Shown one piece after another: positions 31,101-40,340 of a stretch of 64,000 bases of DNA (positions are counted from its first letter, which is position 1; each line of letters starts with the position of its first letter). The translations under genes were made by a program, and so were the position numbers. The DNA comes from Pelodera strongyloides (lineage: Eukaryota; Nematoda; Chromadorea; Rhabditida; Rhabditidae). The DNA lies in NCBI GenBank assembly GCA_036852015.1, contig JAANDG010000261.1, forward strand, positions 1-64,000. The letters run 5' to 3'. The notes below the pieces were generated by a model. The model had not been told where the DNA came from. It did not search any database and saw only the letters and a program-made list of their open reading frames with translations.

Positions 31101-32591
31101 GTAGAACTCCTCCATGGTCTGGCCAGGTCGTTGCTTCTCCATGAGCAACTTGTGACGATCAGCATCTGTTTCTTGCAGTATCTCTCCTTGAGAATCCTCA
31201 CAATCGACTCAAAATCCAACCAGCGCGGTTCCTTTGGCGCTGTCCACGCTGTCATTGCCTCGTACGACTCCGGTTGCAGCAGCGACAATAGTGTGAGCAC
31301 TTTCTTCTCGTCCAGTGTCACATCTCTCAGGTCGAACTGTATCTGCAGTCTCGCAATCCAAACATCCAGATTCGAAACTTCCGGGTCGAACATCTCCATT
31401 CTCATTCTTCCGTCCATCGTGAGCTCGAATCGCTGAACGCCAATGTTATATCCATAAACGTTTCTCTCTTCATGGGGACGTCCGTTATGATAAGGTACAG
31501 TAGGCACGTGCCGAGCCTTTAGGACTCCCGAGGTATAGAATAAGACAAGTCTCAATTCTTATCTTTATTCAAAACACCGACGTTTCGGCATAAGCCATTA
31601 TCAAGGTGTAACCTGCAATTACACAAATAACTAACTATTAACAAAACATACATAAACGACACCAAATTTGCATACACAATAAAACATTTAACTGTCGAAC
31701 TCATTAAAAAGTGAAACATGGATATGAGGCAGATAAAACGTTGACAAGGATGACAAATGTTATTGACAAGGATGACAAATGTTAAAAAAAAATGTTATAT
31801 CCCGTTGCGGTACGTTGCCGACGAGATATACGAAAAGTTTATTCGTAAACTCTAAACACAATTTATACACGACAATGTAGACGGTGGAGTACGGGCACGT
31901 GTACTTCTGTAGATCCCCAGAGTAGATCCACAGCACAGCAGTAGTCGAGTCGAGTCCTCAGCAGGCTTGGCAGCAGGTCCTAGTGTAGTCGCACTTGTCT
32001 TGGGTGACTCTGGTACTATGCTCGACTCGCATCTTTATATTACACTTTTCGTATGCTAATAACTTTCGAAACACTTCGAAATAGACAATTCTAAAACTTG
32101 TTTACACAAATATTCGTATGCCCAATAGCATACGTTACAGTGCCGTAGATGGCCGAATAGGTGGTGAGGGGAATAAATATAGTTGTATGTTTAACTAATT
32201 GTGGAGGTTTTTTCAGACGGAATAATTGCCGAAACCACAAAAAAACCGTTTCTCGAACGTCACCAATTTTGTTTTCATAGAAAAAAACAACTGGATAGTA
32301 AGCATTTGTTGACCAGCTTTCTATGAAACTTGGTCACCTCACGAAGTGGTCACCAAATGGCTGGCCCATAAAAAAGCAAATATGTATGTTTCTGAAAAGG
32401 TTGCAAAAAATAACTGAAAGAATACGTAGCTAATTTACCTGATGAGCTATCACATATGGTTTATATTTATTTTGTGACGCTGGGGTCGCAATACATATAA
32501 CATACGTGACGAAGATATTTACTAGACATGAAACGACGAATATGGAATGTCTGAGGAAGTTGAAACTAGCATCTGAATAACCCGTCATCAT
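24712..32591 (-). CDS. serpentine chemoreceptor (nematode 7TM GPCR), copy 2
   Basis: Paralogue of the copy at 9,673-15,014. Exons are 32591-32439, 29129-29004, 27937-27740, 27017-26775 and 24802-24712, the same sizes as copy 1 except one codon fewer in exon 1, and all in phase. Landmarks: MMTGYSDASFNF; VSIVLNELVPVT; FYRYECTLPMSS; KNSIQMQLLRTMGIQ; CLLIICPMLVGVLSSL. No stop or frameshift occurs within the exons. Intron 1 carries the 29,224-32,139 LTR element, intron 2 the 28.1-28.8 kb repeat and intron 4 a SINE and a foldback. The last exon (TM7 and tail) was not found. As in copy 1, this is either a real loss or an exon I could not recognise. Confidence 0.7.
25125..25559. mobile_element. foldback element with ~150-bp terminal inverted repeats
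   Basis: Starts AAAGGATCGCAGTCACT and ends AGTGACTGCGATCCTTT. The arms continue inward through TTTACCAAAACCGAATAATT and AGTAGAAAAGTAGTTCTAC, with a ~130-bp centre. It is non-coding, probably a MITE, in intron 4 of receptor copy 2. Confidence 0.88.
25742..25943 (-). mobile_element. tRNA-derived SINE, copy 2
   Basis: Minus strand: GCTAGCATAGCTCAACCGG has an A-box match, and GGTTCGAATCGC is the B box. A GTT anticodon-like triplet sits in GGACTGTTAACC, suggesting tRNA-Asn ancestry. The body matches the copy at 15,469 (AAAGATTTTGTAT, TTTCTTTATGAAGGC, CTCCTTTATATAATAAG). The acceptor ends do not pair, so this is not a functional tRNA gene. Confidence 0.8.
26099..26164 (+). repeat. two-hairpin repeat, copy 2
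   Basis: Hairpin 1 is AATCGGCC-GAA-GGCCGATT, perfectly paired. Hairpin 2 is GAAGAGCCC-GTA-GGGCTCTTC, nested in an outer CCAG/CTGG stem. It is homologous to 11,765-11,832. Confidence 0.8.
27190..27355. mobile_element. small foldback element
   Basis: ATTATGGGGTTTGCAAGTA near 27191 is mirrored by TACTTGCAAACGCCATAAC near 27334. Inner segments ACTACCGTATTTCTGCACG and CGTGCAG..ACGGTAAATTGTCAGT also pair imperfectly. About 165 bp, non-coding. Confidence 0.7.
27537..27701. mobile_element. TTAA foldback, CCGGCCGG family
   Basis: Left end TTAAAGCGAAATACCGGCCG; right end ACCGGTCGGTATTTCGCG. Same family as 40,016-40,197 and the partial 10,167 copy. It ends only ~40 bp from exon 3 of receptor copy 2. 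Confidence 0.8.
28081..28840. repeat. CCCGATCACGTCCCGATA palindromic minisatellite with A run
   Basis: Degenerate ~30-bp units containing ATCGGGGCCATATCGGGG and TTTTTTGGAAGA are in tandem on the right (28,510-28,670). Reverse-complement units (CCCGATCACGTCCC) lie on the left (28,150-28,260). CCATGGAAAACC-type ends near 28,225 and 28,830 are inverted relative to each other. A 42-base A run sits at 28,108-28,149. The 195-codon open frame across it (repeating GHIGF and GSYRG) is repeat translation and is not called as a gene. Confidence 0.85.
29224..29569 (-). repeat. 3' LTR of element 2
   Basis: 346 bp beginning TGTTATATCCCGTTGCGG and ending CATACGTTACA; paired with 31793-32139. Confidence 0.92.
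29635..30110 (-). pseudogene. integrase C-terminal tail of LTR element 2
   Basis: Part of a long minus-strand open frame. GMTVYARCYNEPVKWFPGRI followed by TTYRVHTSKGDWIRRTDQLR matches the C-terminal DNA-binding module of Ty3/gypsy integrases. The catalytic core with its DDE residues is missing. The upstream part of the same frame (to about 30,519) is protease sequence read out of frame, so this marks a deletion junction. It cannot encode a working enzyme. Confidence 0.8.
30330..30810 (-). pseudogene. zinc knuckle and protease of LTR element 2
   Basis: A zinc knuckle with CYNCDKLGHVAKDC is encoded near 30,765-30,806. The retropepsin follows at 30,602-30,310 with MELDTGAALSIINEATW (catalytic DTGA) and SSIFGRDL. 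The frame ends soon after the protease, where RT should begin. Confidence 0.85.
30825..31436 (-). pseudogene. Gag of LTR element 2, frameshifted
   Basis: Two overlapping minus-strand frames give one Gag. The upstream part has VSNLDVWIARLQIQFDL and PRWLDFESIVRILKERY; the downstream part has MEEFYRDLERLAGKC and QFIRGMSSDTVRERLLLEE. The switch near 31,150 implies a frameshift. It resembles nematode Ty3/gypsy Gag in order of motifs. Confidence 0.78.
31454..31790 (-). mobile_element. nested 337-bp insertion with hammerhead-like motif
   Basis: Inserted ten bases into the 5' LTR of element 2. The 12-bp target duplication AATGTTATATCC flanks it at 31442-31453 and 31791-31802. The plus-strand end is an A run (GTTAAAAAAA) after two 22-bp direct repeats (TTGACAAGGATGACAAATG). 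Minus strand 31609-31574 holds a hammerhead-like fold. The long, variable duplication and A tail suggest a reverse-transcribed element, possibly Penelope-related. Confidence 0.75.
31574..31609 (-). ncRNA. hammerhead ribozyme-like motif (decayed core)
   Basis: Minus strand: ACACC, TTGATAA, TGGC-TTAT-GCC, GAAAC, GTC, GGTGT. Stem I pairs ACACC with GGTGT, stem II pairs GGC with GCC, and GAAAC and GTC are in place. CTGATGA has become TTGATAA (two changes), so cleavage is doubtful. Short-stem-III hammerheads are known in Penelope-like elements. Confidence 0.5.
31793..32139 (-). repeat. 5' LTR of element 2 (main part)
   Basis: 347 bp. Its first ten bases also occur at 31444-31453 because of the target duplication made by the nested insertion. 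Confidence 0.92.
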
Positions 32592-32746
32592 ATTCGTATT
32601 GATAGATGTTAAGTTGCGACAGCTTCTGAACAAAATTGTGAGCGTAATAGGTCATTTGATAAAAAAAGAGTCTGAAACACCTGCATGAAGCACCTGCCTT
32701 TTACCAATATTACCACATGCTGTTGTAGGCAGACTATTTCCTAATT

Positions 32747-33015
32747 TTAGGGATCGGTTCACCTGAAATAGTGTCTGTTTTTTTTTTCTTCTTTATTTTC
32801 TATAAGGGATAATAAAAATTTGAAATACAAAAAGTAGTGTTCTATTTCAATACTCACGAAGATATTGGGTGATAAAGTGGTGGATTGATCGGTCCGGAAT
32901 GCAAAAAGGGTAATTGTCATACCTGACAATTATCCTTTTTGCATTCCGATTTTTATTATCCCTTATAGAAAATAAAGAAACAAAAAAAAACAGAAACTAT
33001 TTCAGGTGAACCGAG
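32747..33015. mobile_element. 'GGGATCGGTTCACC' foldback, right arm shortened
   Basis: Left arm as in 43,237-43,598 (CTATAAGGGATAATAAAAAT, CTCACGAAGATATTGGGTG). The centre is a ~20-bp hairpin (GCAAAAAGGGTAATTGTC / GACAATTATCCTTTTTGC). The right arm lacks the middle ~70 bp but keeps TTATCCCTTATAGAAAATAA and TTCAGGTGAACCGA. Confidence 0.85.
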
Positions 33016-33236
33016 AAAAATTCGAAAAAAATCTTTCTTTTTTTTCGGTCATCTTACAGCGAAATGCTAGCCCCTATATATTCAACGATTACGGTGTATT
33101 TGTTAATATTGTTTCTTTTCTTTCTTATCTATGTCTTTTCATCCATACTACTGTATCAAGCCCGATACGATATAAGATCATTTCCAAAGTCAAAGCGTTG
33201 TCCGTAGGGTACAGCCTTCTAAAGAGGAAAGAAATC

Positions 33237-33408
33237 TTATAGCGAAATGCTAGCCTCTTTGGAAAATTTGCATATGATGAGCAAATCCTATGTATCCTGT
33301 GCTAATTTTGTACGATTGCCATGGACGATCGTACAAAATTAGCATAGGATACATAGGATTTGCTTATCATATGCAAATTTTCCAAAGGGGCTAGCATTCC
33401 GCTTTAAA
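33237..33408. mobile_element. GCGAAATGCTAGCC foldback
   Basis: Long-arm palindrome of ~170 bp: AGCGAAATGCTAGCC..GGCTAGCATTCCGCTTTAA, with arms through TTTGGAAAATTTGCATATG and CCTATGTATCCT meeting near ACGATTGCCATGGACGATCGT. Same family as 44,221-44,391. Confidence 0.88.
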
Positions 33409-33923
33409 GTCTCCAACACGCCCTTACTGACATTTTGGCAGCTTTTTTGTAGAGCTGTTCGCATCTTCCTTACTCGTTGTTTCATATACATAGTGACAAA
33501 GTTGAAATCGAGTAAATGTCGATTGAAAAAAACTTGATCTAGTCACGTATTTAGCCCTAAAATACCATGTTGGCTTATCCTAGTATATTTACTAATGTTT
33601 TTGTCGTACCTAAACAATTACACTGTTTTGTGGGTTGCTTCTAGGCTCATATACATATAACTTCCTCTGACAATGAAAACATTGTGCAGTAATTTAGGTC
33701 AGAAAACACGTGTCACAGAAACAAATGTGCGTCACAGAAACACAACAATAAATAAAACACAGTTTTTTTTATTGCCTTGGGCTACTTGGGCTCTTAGGTG
33801 ATTTCTCGGTAAAATTAGTTTTTTTGTCTGATTTCTTTCAACGCTATGTTATGTTCTACCTTTTATTCACATAATAAGCACATGTACTAAAGAACAAAAG
33901 GAACAAAAGGTGCCCGCGTCCCT

Positions 33924-34090
33924 TTAAAGCCGTATTGTACCTACTTTGGGAAATTTGCATATGATACGCATATCGTATCCTATGTATCCGTGCTGGAAGC
34001 TTGGGACTGGTACCAAATGCATAGGGTACATATGATATGCGTATCATATCATGTGCAAAATTTCCCAAAGTAGGTACAATACTGCTTTAA
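33924..34090. mobile_element. TTAA foldback, GTATTGTACCTACTTTGGG family
   Basis: TTAAAGCCGTATTGTACC at the left is mirrored by GGTACAATACTGCTTTAA at the right, with long arms through TTTGCATATGATACGCATA. TTAA at both ends matches the other foldbacks in the window. Confidence 0.85.
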
Positions 34091-34406
34091 GGTTTAATTA
34101 TACGAACTGCAAACTATGTGCGTCTTACACCCAAATATAGAAAATTGAAAATAAATATATACAGTAACGAAAACCCGTGTTATTCAGAAAAAAGGTAAAA
34201 CTTGGCAGAATCACCATTTGCCTCGTAAATTCGTTAAATATTCAATAGCTATTGAACTATGGTAAATAAAACAAATCGTAAACAGAGAAAGAAGGATTGG
34301 GTTTTCCACTACAAAATGATAGCAATGTATAGTCCGAAAGTAGTATTCTAGTAGTTGTTCTATTAGTAATATACATAGTCCCTAGCAATTCGAATCAGCA
34401 CAAAAA

Positions 34407-34508
34407 AGGATGACGCATCTGTGGCACAAACTCAAGATGGCGCATCTGTGCACAAACTTAAGATGGCGCATCTGTGGCACAAACTCAAGATGGCGCATCT
34501 GTGGCACA
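34407..34508 (+). repeat. 27-28-bp tandem repeat, about 4 copies
   Basis: Unit AAGATGGCGCATCTGTGGCA plus CAAACTC, head to tail, with one copy missing two bases. Confidence 0.88.
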
Positions 34509-34760
34509 CTTGCGGCAAAGTTGTCGCGCACCTTCCAAGTGTGCTAGACTAGCAAACAAAAAGGAGACCATGACTTATGATAACATATTATTGTCTGATA
34601 TTAGGCACGAGAAAACGTGAAAAGGCTGGGAAAATGCTTGCTTGATCGTTTTTCTTCTAGTCATACACTGTTATTTGATCACATAGTCATTGTGACATAC
34701 AATGACACGTTGACACCTCAGTGACAAGCGTTTCCCAACCCTACTAGCTCTGATTAGATA

Positions 34761-34997
34761 CTAAATTGGTATTTCCTCTGAATTTGCTTGCTGCTGATTG
34801 TGCTGCTGTCCTTCCTGTTGTTGGGTTGGTTTATGGGTTAATGACTGTCTGCTCCCCAAGTCCCCTCCCCGAGTAGAACCTCTTCTGTAGGACCGAAGGG
34901 TTCTGATACTCCCTCTCGGATCAGTTGGGGAGCCATTGCGGGCCCGAGAGAACCGCGACACACTACGGGACAGCTGAAATAAAATATAAGCGAAAGT

Positions 34998-35044
<47 letters not shown>

Positions 35045-38000
35045 GTGTAAAGTGTAAGGGTTCCCCGCCTGCTCAAAAAAAGCATATTAATTCTGTGACT
35101 CTAAGCTAAGCCGTTAACTTTCACCATGCACCCATAAAATGAGGTTAAAAATGCGATAATGCGGTTAGGTCTGTTGTGAAGACAATTACTGTATAATGTC
35201 TACAACGACTGATTATAATCGACGAACAACGATAAATTATAGAACAGAAAAAACCTACCGTCGGAAATGTCCTGGAAAATAGTCGAAAGCATTTTCTTCT
35301 AAAATGTTCTGAAGAAAGACAAAATAAGACGAAATTGAGGGTTTTGCCGGTGACGACCAGACTATTCGTTACACTGAAATTGTACTTTATTTAGTCAATA
35401 AATGAGATAATCAATTAATCGAATACTACTATTTCCTCCAGCTTCCTGGTCCAGCTAAATCATTATGCATTGGACTTCGTGGTATCGTGAGGAAAACAAT
35501 TTTGTGCAGTATATGGATTATATACCACGGCGATAAACTGGCAAACGGTGGTTTAATTCGTTTGTTCACGCACTTGAGTTTCCCTGAACAACAATATTGT
35601 GAACCGCTTGCAACGCTGTAACTACAACTTACAGTAACGCTGTACAAAATAGTTCACCTGAATACATTATAAAATGTATCTCCGGCATGTCCATAACCCT
35701 GTATTTGTTCCCAAATTACCATAACTGCAGATGGGCCTTGAGTCAATGAGAAACAGATGCCAATAGCAATTACGGTCACTGTGACACGATGACGGTTCCG
35801 CTAAAGTGGGGCGCATTATTTTTTTGAGAAAGTATGTTTTAAATAATAATAATTGATTACATGAGTGAGATGCGCACAAAAGCCCACACAGAATAAAACG
35901 TTGAAAAGACAAATGAGACCAAATTAGAGGGAGATAAGGACAGAAAAGTGGGATTTTTGGGACTTTGACCAAGAGTGTAGATTAACCGAGCACTCCCTAA
36001 GTCCCTTTCATGGGTAGGGCCGTATCTGACTCAGGATTACATCTTATCGCAGATAAAAAAAACAGACGTAAGGTTTTCATAAGTCCTCTCACAAGTGTAC
36101 TTAGTTTCTTAAGGTGCGCTACGATAATTTGGCGAAACTAAATATGTGTGGCAACATTCTGGTGCTCTATGACAGTCTGTGACACCGTTCTTTTTGGCGT
36201 AAACTTACTTGTTGACTCCTATATGATGCATTTCGCATCGATATGTCCAGCGCTGAATCAGCTTTGTGCAGCAGGCGGAGCAGGGCAATATTTAGTAGAA
36301 CTACGATTACAATTGGCACAAACACAATCTAAAGTGATAGCAATTGCACACAACGGATATGATATAGGGGTTTATGTTTATACATAGTTATAGTATGAAA
36401 GCAAGAACTAAAAACGATAAAATTTCCAAACTACCCACGAGAACGGCGTTGAAGAAGGCAGATCCCTTCATGTACATTTGAATGATTTTTGATGGCCGTG
36501 ATATTTTACGCGTTCCAAATCTAGAAAATTGGGAGTATATTTTGTTCTTTTTACGACTGTTATAACAGTCGTAAAAAGAACAAAATATACTCCCAATATA
36601 TAACCCGGTTCACTATATAACCCGGTTCACTTTATCTTTATCTTTTTTATCTTTTTACGACTGTTAGTTCAAGTAAGACTTTGGTTATTGTAAAAATTAG
36701 TACATCAAAATGATTCTAATAACTTTCGCTTGCTCACCCTGCTGGATGTATTTCAGATGCTGGATAACAAAAATCGAACAATTGTGTCCCGTTGCAGAAG
36801 GACACCATTTGACAGTCGTATTCAAAATGGTGGTAGACGGTCAGAACACCTGGAAAGCCGAAAAACGGTGCTAAATAACATACAACATTAAATTACTTAC
36901 AATAGTCATTATTTATATACACAGCCCAAAAGAGCTTCGGCAATGCTGTTCAAAAATCTTCCTCGTCAAGTTACATTGCTAAAACTAAAAGACAGCAAAC
37001 ATTCAAGAAATGTCTAACCTGTTGATATAAATACTGTTCCGAGTACAAAAGCCATCCTCGATTTCTGCCAATACAACTTCGAACGCAGTGGAGAACGGAC
37101 AATCAGAAATCTTTCAAGGGAAATTGCAAGAATCAACCTAGAAAGGGAGATTATCAGGGAACGCGGTGGCCAAGTGGTTAGGAAGGCTTCAATTCAGACG
37201 AGAGGTCAGGGGTTCGGATCCGCTGGGGTGCGTCAATTTCGGTTCCTGAGAGTCCCTTGCAATTAGACTAAACAACAAAATGACAACTTAGTAACTGTAA
37301 TAAAGTAGGGCAATCAATAAAAGGCTCAATAATTTTGTTCAAGTAATCAATAATCTAGATCAGTAAATCGATAATATCTCACCAAATCGCGGCAGCGCTC
37401 ATCCAGTTTGCCACCGCGGCCACGTGTTGCTTGCTTTTAATATAAAAGAAACGAAAGGAATAATTCATTGCAATTGAGTCGAACGAGGCCAGTGTGTGAG
37501 GAAGCATCATCACCAGGAACATCATATCGCACACGGCGACCGCGGCCAACTGAAAAGAGGGGAGGTGATCAAAGGATGGCACCGATGCGGCACCGACGCC
37601 GCCCTGTTCTCGCACACAACTTGACTTTGAAATTCTACTGCGTTTCCAGTCCGATGTTCCTCATAAAAAAGTAGATTTCTGTTTTCCCCTCTTCGCTAAT
37701 CTCTCTCTCTACCCTCTGTATTTTTCACCCTTTACACTTATTGTTAGATATAAAATGTGGTTATGCATGCTAATCTTTATAAAGGGAAATCGCTCTTACA
37801 AGGTCAGAAGCGATATTTGTAGCATCATCTGAAGTTAGAACCCATAAATTGACCGCATTGCCAATCAAACCGAGGAAAAATTGAACCGGAAAAACTCGTT
37901 GCAGAAGAAATCTAAAATATATTGTAGGTTTACATAATAAGGTTTACTTACTTGATGTGACAGATTGTAGTCACTGACTGTTTTGCAATATTATCAAAGA

Positions 38001-38751
38001 AAGCCAATGTTTTTTTATTGTGAAATAAAATGTTTGATTTGAATCTGTGACAGCATGTGTTTCCAGATGAAAGTAAAAGTGTGTTAGTATGAACTATAAA
38101 ACACATAAACATAGTAACGCTGGGATTCCCTTATCAAGTAAACTAGTCGTTTTATTTCTGGGTCGGTATTGGTTGAAAAGAGTTGTACTTCGGAATGAAT
38201 AATATCTGAGCACTGGTTACAAAGTTATGGACAAAGAAACAAAATAATTCATAGGGACCTGTTTTTAAAAGAATTGTAAGAAAAATAGACAAATTTGAAA
38301 GAATTTCGACAAACAAATTAGGGAATTTTTATTTAACCGAAGAATATCTTCCTTGATATTCGGATATTTTGCAACCTTTCACAGTTTCTGTGTTTACTAT
38401 TTTTAGATATACCAATTTGTTAAAAATGGGTGCAGTCTGGGGGGGGGGGTTTCACACCCGCAGCACGCAACTGGCACATCCTTTGACATACGACTAACTT
38501 TGGAACGGTGAGCCGCGCACGTTGGGCCCACATTTGGGTAACCTATTGCAGGAAAATCGTAGAAATATAAAAATCAAGAATACCACAAACCTTGTAAGGT
38601 CGTCACGTACAATACGTAGTTCAGATGTGGCCAGACACTGAACCATTTCATGGATTTTTGGAATAGGAAAGTTATATTTTGTTGATATTGGGGGGAATTG
38701 TTCTATTCGGACGATAGTGAGGATTATAGACATGCAAATGAAGCGCAACAC
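34761..38751 (-). CDS. FMRFamide-receptor-like peptide GPCR (rhodopsin family)
   Basis: Ten exons, all phase-consistent: 38751-38591, 37911-37800, 37549-37383, 37137-37019, 36849-36738, 36520-36439, 36328-36209, 35800-35658, 35373-35259, 34973-34761; 447 residues. Landmarks: TM1 FLGLIGNAVNLWVLTS; TM2 LAAVAVCDMMFLVMMLP; TM3 ending AISLERFLIV (ERF in place of DRY) after the NWMSAAAIW segment; a second loop with CQMVSFCNGTQLFDFC; TM5 with LIVFVPIVIVVLLN; TM6 VIAIGICFSLTQGPS; TM7 NSLVVTGKTLNFVLFC then SSEHFRRK. The tail is rich in Arg, Ser and Gln. These are hallmarks of invertebrate FMRFamide/neuropeptide receptors, so it probably signals through G proteins in neurons or muscle. The ligand cannot be told from sequence. 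The first exon start is uncertain: the Met at 38751 or 38674, or an acceptor at 38666. Confidence 0.88.
34999..35038 (+). repeat. (GA)n microsatellite in GPCR last intron
   Basis: About 20 GA units just upstream (minus-strand sense) of exon 10 of the peptide GPCR. On the coding strand it is a CT run that could act as the polypyrimidine tract. Confidence 0.95.
36528..36597. repeat. 70-bp perfect palindrome without spacer
   Basis: 36528-36562 is the exact reverse complement of 36563-36597, meeting at GTTA|TAAC. It ends 8 bp from the acceptor of GPCR exon 6 (exon start 36520) and is followed by two direct copies of TATATAACCCGGTTCACT. Confidence 0.95.
37165..37235 (+). repeat. tRNA-like sequence in GPCR intron 3
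   Basis: GTGGCCAAGTGGTTAGG resembles the D-arm/A box of a leucine or serine tRNA, and GGGGTTCGGATCC resembles a B box 45 bp later. No closed cloverleaf forms, so this is a tRNA pseudogene or SINE head. Confidence 0.5.
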
Positions 38752-38779
38752 AAGGGAACATTTATGGAAAAGGGGTAAA

Positions 38780-38910
38780 AAAAGAATAGAAATTAAAGGG
38801 AGATGGGGTGAGAGAGGGAGAGGAGGTAGAGAGGATGAGAAAGAGATATACAGGGAAAGGGAGAGAAAGGGAAATGAGAAAATGAGAGGGAGAGGGAGAG
38901 AGACAGCGGG
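38780..38910 (+). repeat. purine-rich GA tract
   Basis: Degenerate (GAGAGG)n sequence upstream of the peptide GPCR. Open frames across it are compositional. Confidence 0.85.
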
Positions 38911-39434
38911 GGTCGGGTTGCAGCGAATTATATATAAAAGAGATGTCGTTGTGTTCTTTGTAAATGTACTTTTCCACTAGCACACCTACTTCCCATAATC
39001 ATAAATTAGTTAATGAAGTTCATCCTTTCAACCTAAATGAATGTTAGTCTAGGATAAGTTCAATCTTTATACGGGCTCAGTCACGTGTCCCGTTTCTTGA
39101 GAAATTTGTATTTTGATCTTATTTTATGAAGTAGTAAAGCAATTTTTTCAACACATTGGTTTTCTCGTGAACCTGACAATTTAAATGTGATAAAATAGTG
39201 CGACAAAACATGCCACCAATCGAAGTTCATGCAACTTTTTATCAACTCTGCGTGCGTTTCGGAACTTCACGCCGGCTAGCTCTGTTTTATGAATAATCAT
39301 ACTTTACTGCTCACTCCTAAAGAGAAACACCGATCTATAGATTCCAGCGTTCTATGAAATCAGAGAAAATAAACGGCAGAAGTTGGTAAGACTAAATTTG
39401 AATGAACCAATATAGTACTACTTTTTGTCCATCC

Positions 39435-39659
39435 TTAAAGTGACAGGCCCATCAAAGTAAAGCTATATTTACGAAACGTTCATAATGTATATAAAGCATT
39501 TTTATTAAAATGTCTACAAACCAAATTTCACCAAAACTCACCCTGGGGAACTTTTTCCGATGGGCTCATCGTATATGTAACCGTAAAGCTGCAGATTTCC
39601 AAGGTGTATATGCAAATTTAGCTCGCATTTCGTTTAGTTTGATGGGCCTGTCCCTTTAA
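39435..39659. mobile_element. TTAA foldback, GACAGGCCCATC family
   Basis: TTAAAGTGACAGGCCCATCA at the left, TGATGGGCCTGTCCCTTTAA at the right; 225 bp, non-coding, short arms. Confidence 0.8.
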
Positions 39660-40015
39660 ACATTTCGCGTCCCATTAGATAAAACCATCACATCACGCTT
39701 GTAGCATGTCTTGTATCATAAATGATACACATACTGCAGCGTCACAGTTTTAGAGAAATTCCTGTATTTTCACTGGAGTATTCATAGCAACCGATTTTAG
39801 GTTTCCGAAAATATGAAGTTGCGCTTATTTTTTGAAGCTATGAAATAAAACAGTTTATGCGGTAGAGACAACTATGTCATTCTATTGCAAGTTTTTACAA
39901 GTCTGCAGTGAGGAAATATCGTCACAGCATGAGGTAAAAATTTTACTAATTAACAACTCTCTACGTGCAATTTAGTTGTGCCTTCTGCAATAAACAAAAG
40001 TTGGAAAAGAAATTA

Positions 40016-40197
40016 TTAAAGGGTAGTACCGGCCATTTTTTGCTACGCATTGCGTGCACTTGCTTTCTTATGCAGCATATGCAAATGAGAGCAAAAATTA
40101 GAAAAACTAGACCCCAATTAGACCCCACGTTGCATAAATGCATAGGAATGCAAAAGCTTGAGATGCGTTTCAAAAACCGGCCGGTATTTCGCTTTAA
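40016..40197. mobile_element. TTAA foldback, CCGGCCGG family
   Basis: TTAAAGGGTAGTACCGGCC at the left and CCGGCCGGTATTTCGCTTTAA-type end at the right; 182 bp. Shares the GTTGCATAAATGCATAGG segment with the partial copy at 10,167. Confidence 0.82.
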
Positions 40198-40340
40198 TAG
40201 AATTGTAATCTGTATTCTTCCGAATTTTGAGTCTTCGCTAATTTGCCATGTCTGTCCGCGAAAGATTATCCGAGCACCTGCACTGCTCCTGCACTCTGTG
40301 AAAAATAACTATTAAAACCACCATCAGTTCTACATTTATT

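Larger units (their letters stand above)
29224..32139 (-). mobile_element. LTR retrotransposon 2, internally deleted, with nested insertion
   Basis: LTRs of 346 bp (29224-29569) and 347 bp (31793-32139), TGTTATATCC..GTTACA, with about five visible differences, so it is older than element 1. The minus-strand primer site TGGCGTTCAG (31433-31442) is the same as in element 1. Internal remains: Gag, one zinc knuckle, protease and the integrase C-terminus; RT, RNase H and the integrase core are absent. Flanking target duplication is not clear (GTGTG versus GTGCC). It sits in intron 1 of receptor copy 2. Confidence 0.88.
33016..34760. other. intergenic: foldbacks and minisatellite, no gene
   Basis: Holds two foldback elements (33,237-33,408 and 33,924-34,090) and a 27-28-bp minisatellite (34,407-34,508). 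Otherwise AT-rich and featureless. Confidence 0.5.
38911..40340. other. intergenic, two foldbacks, no gene
   Basis: Contains foldbacks at 39,435-39,659 and 40,016-40,197. No exon is supported. This is the space between the peptide GPCR and the 3' end of the secreted-protein gene at 40,341. Confidence 0.5.

Noticed and set aside
37165..37235. tRNA-Leu/Ser gene
   Set aside because: Only D-arm-like and T-arm-like phrases are seen; no acceptor stem or anticodon stem closes.
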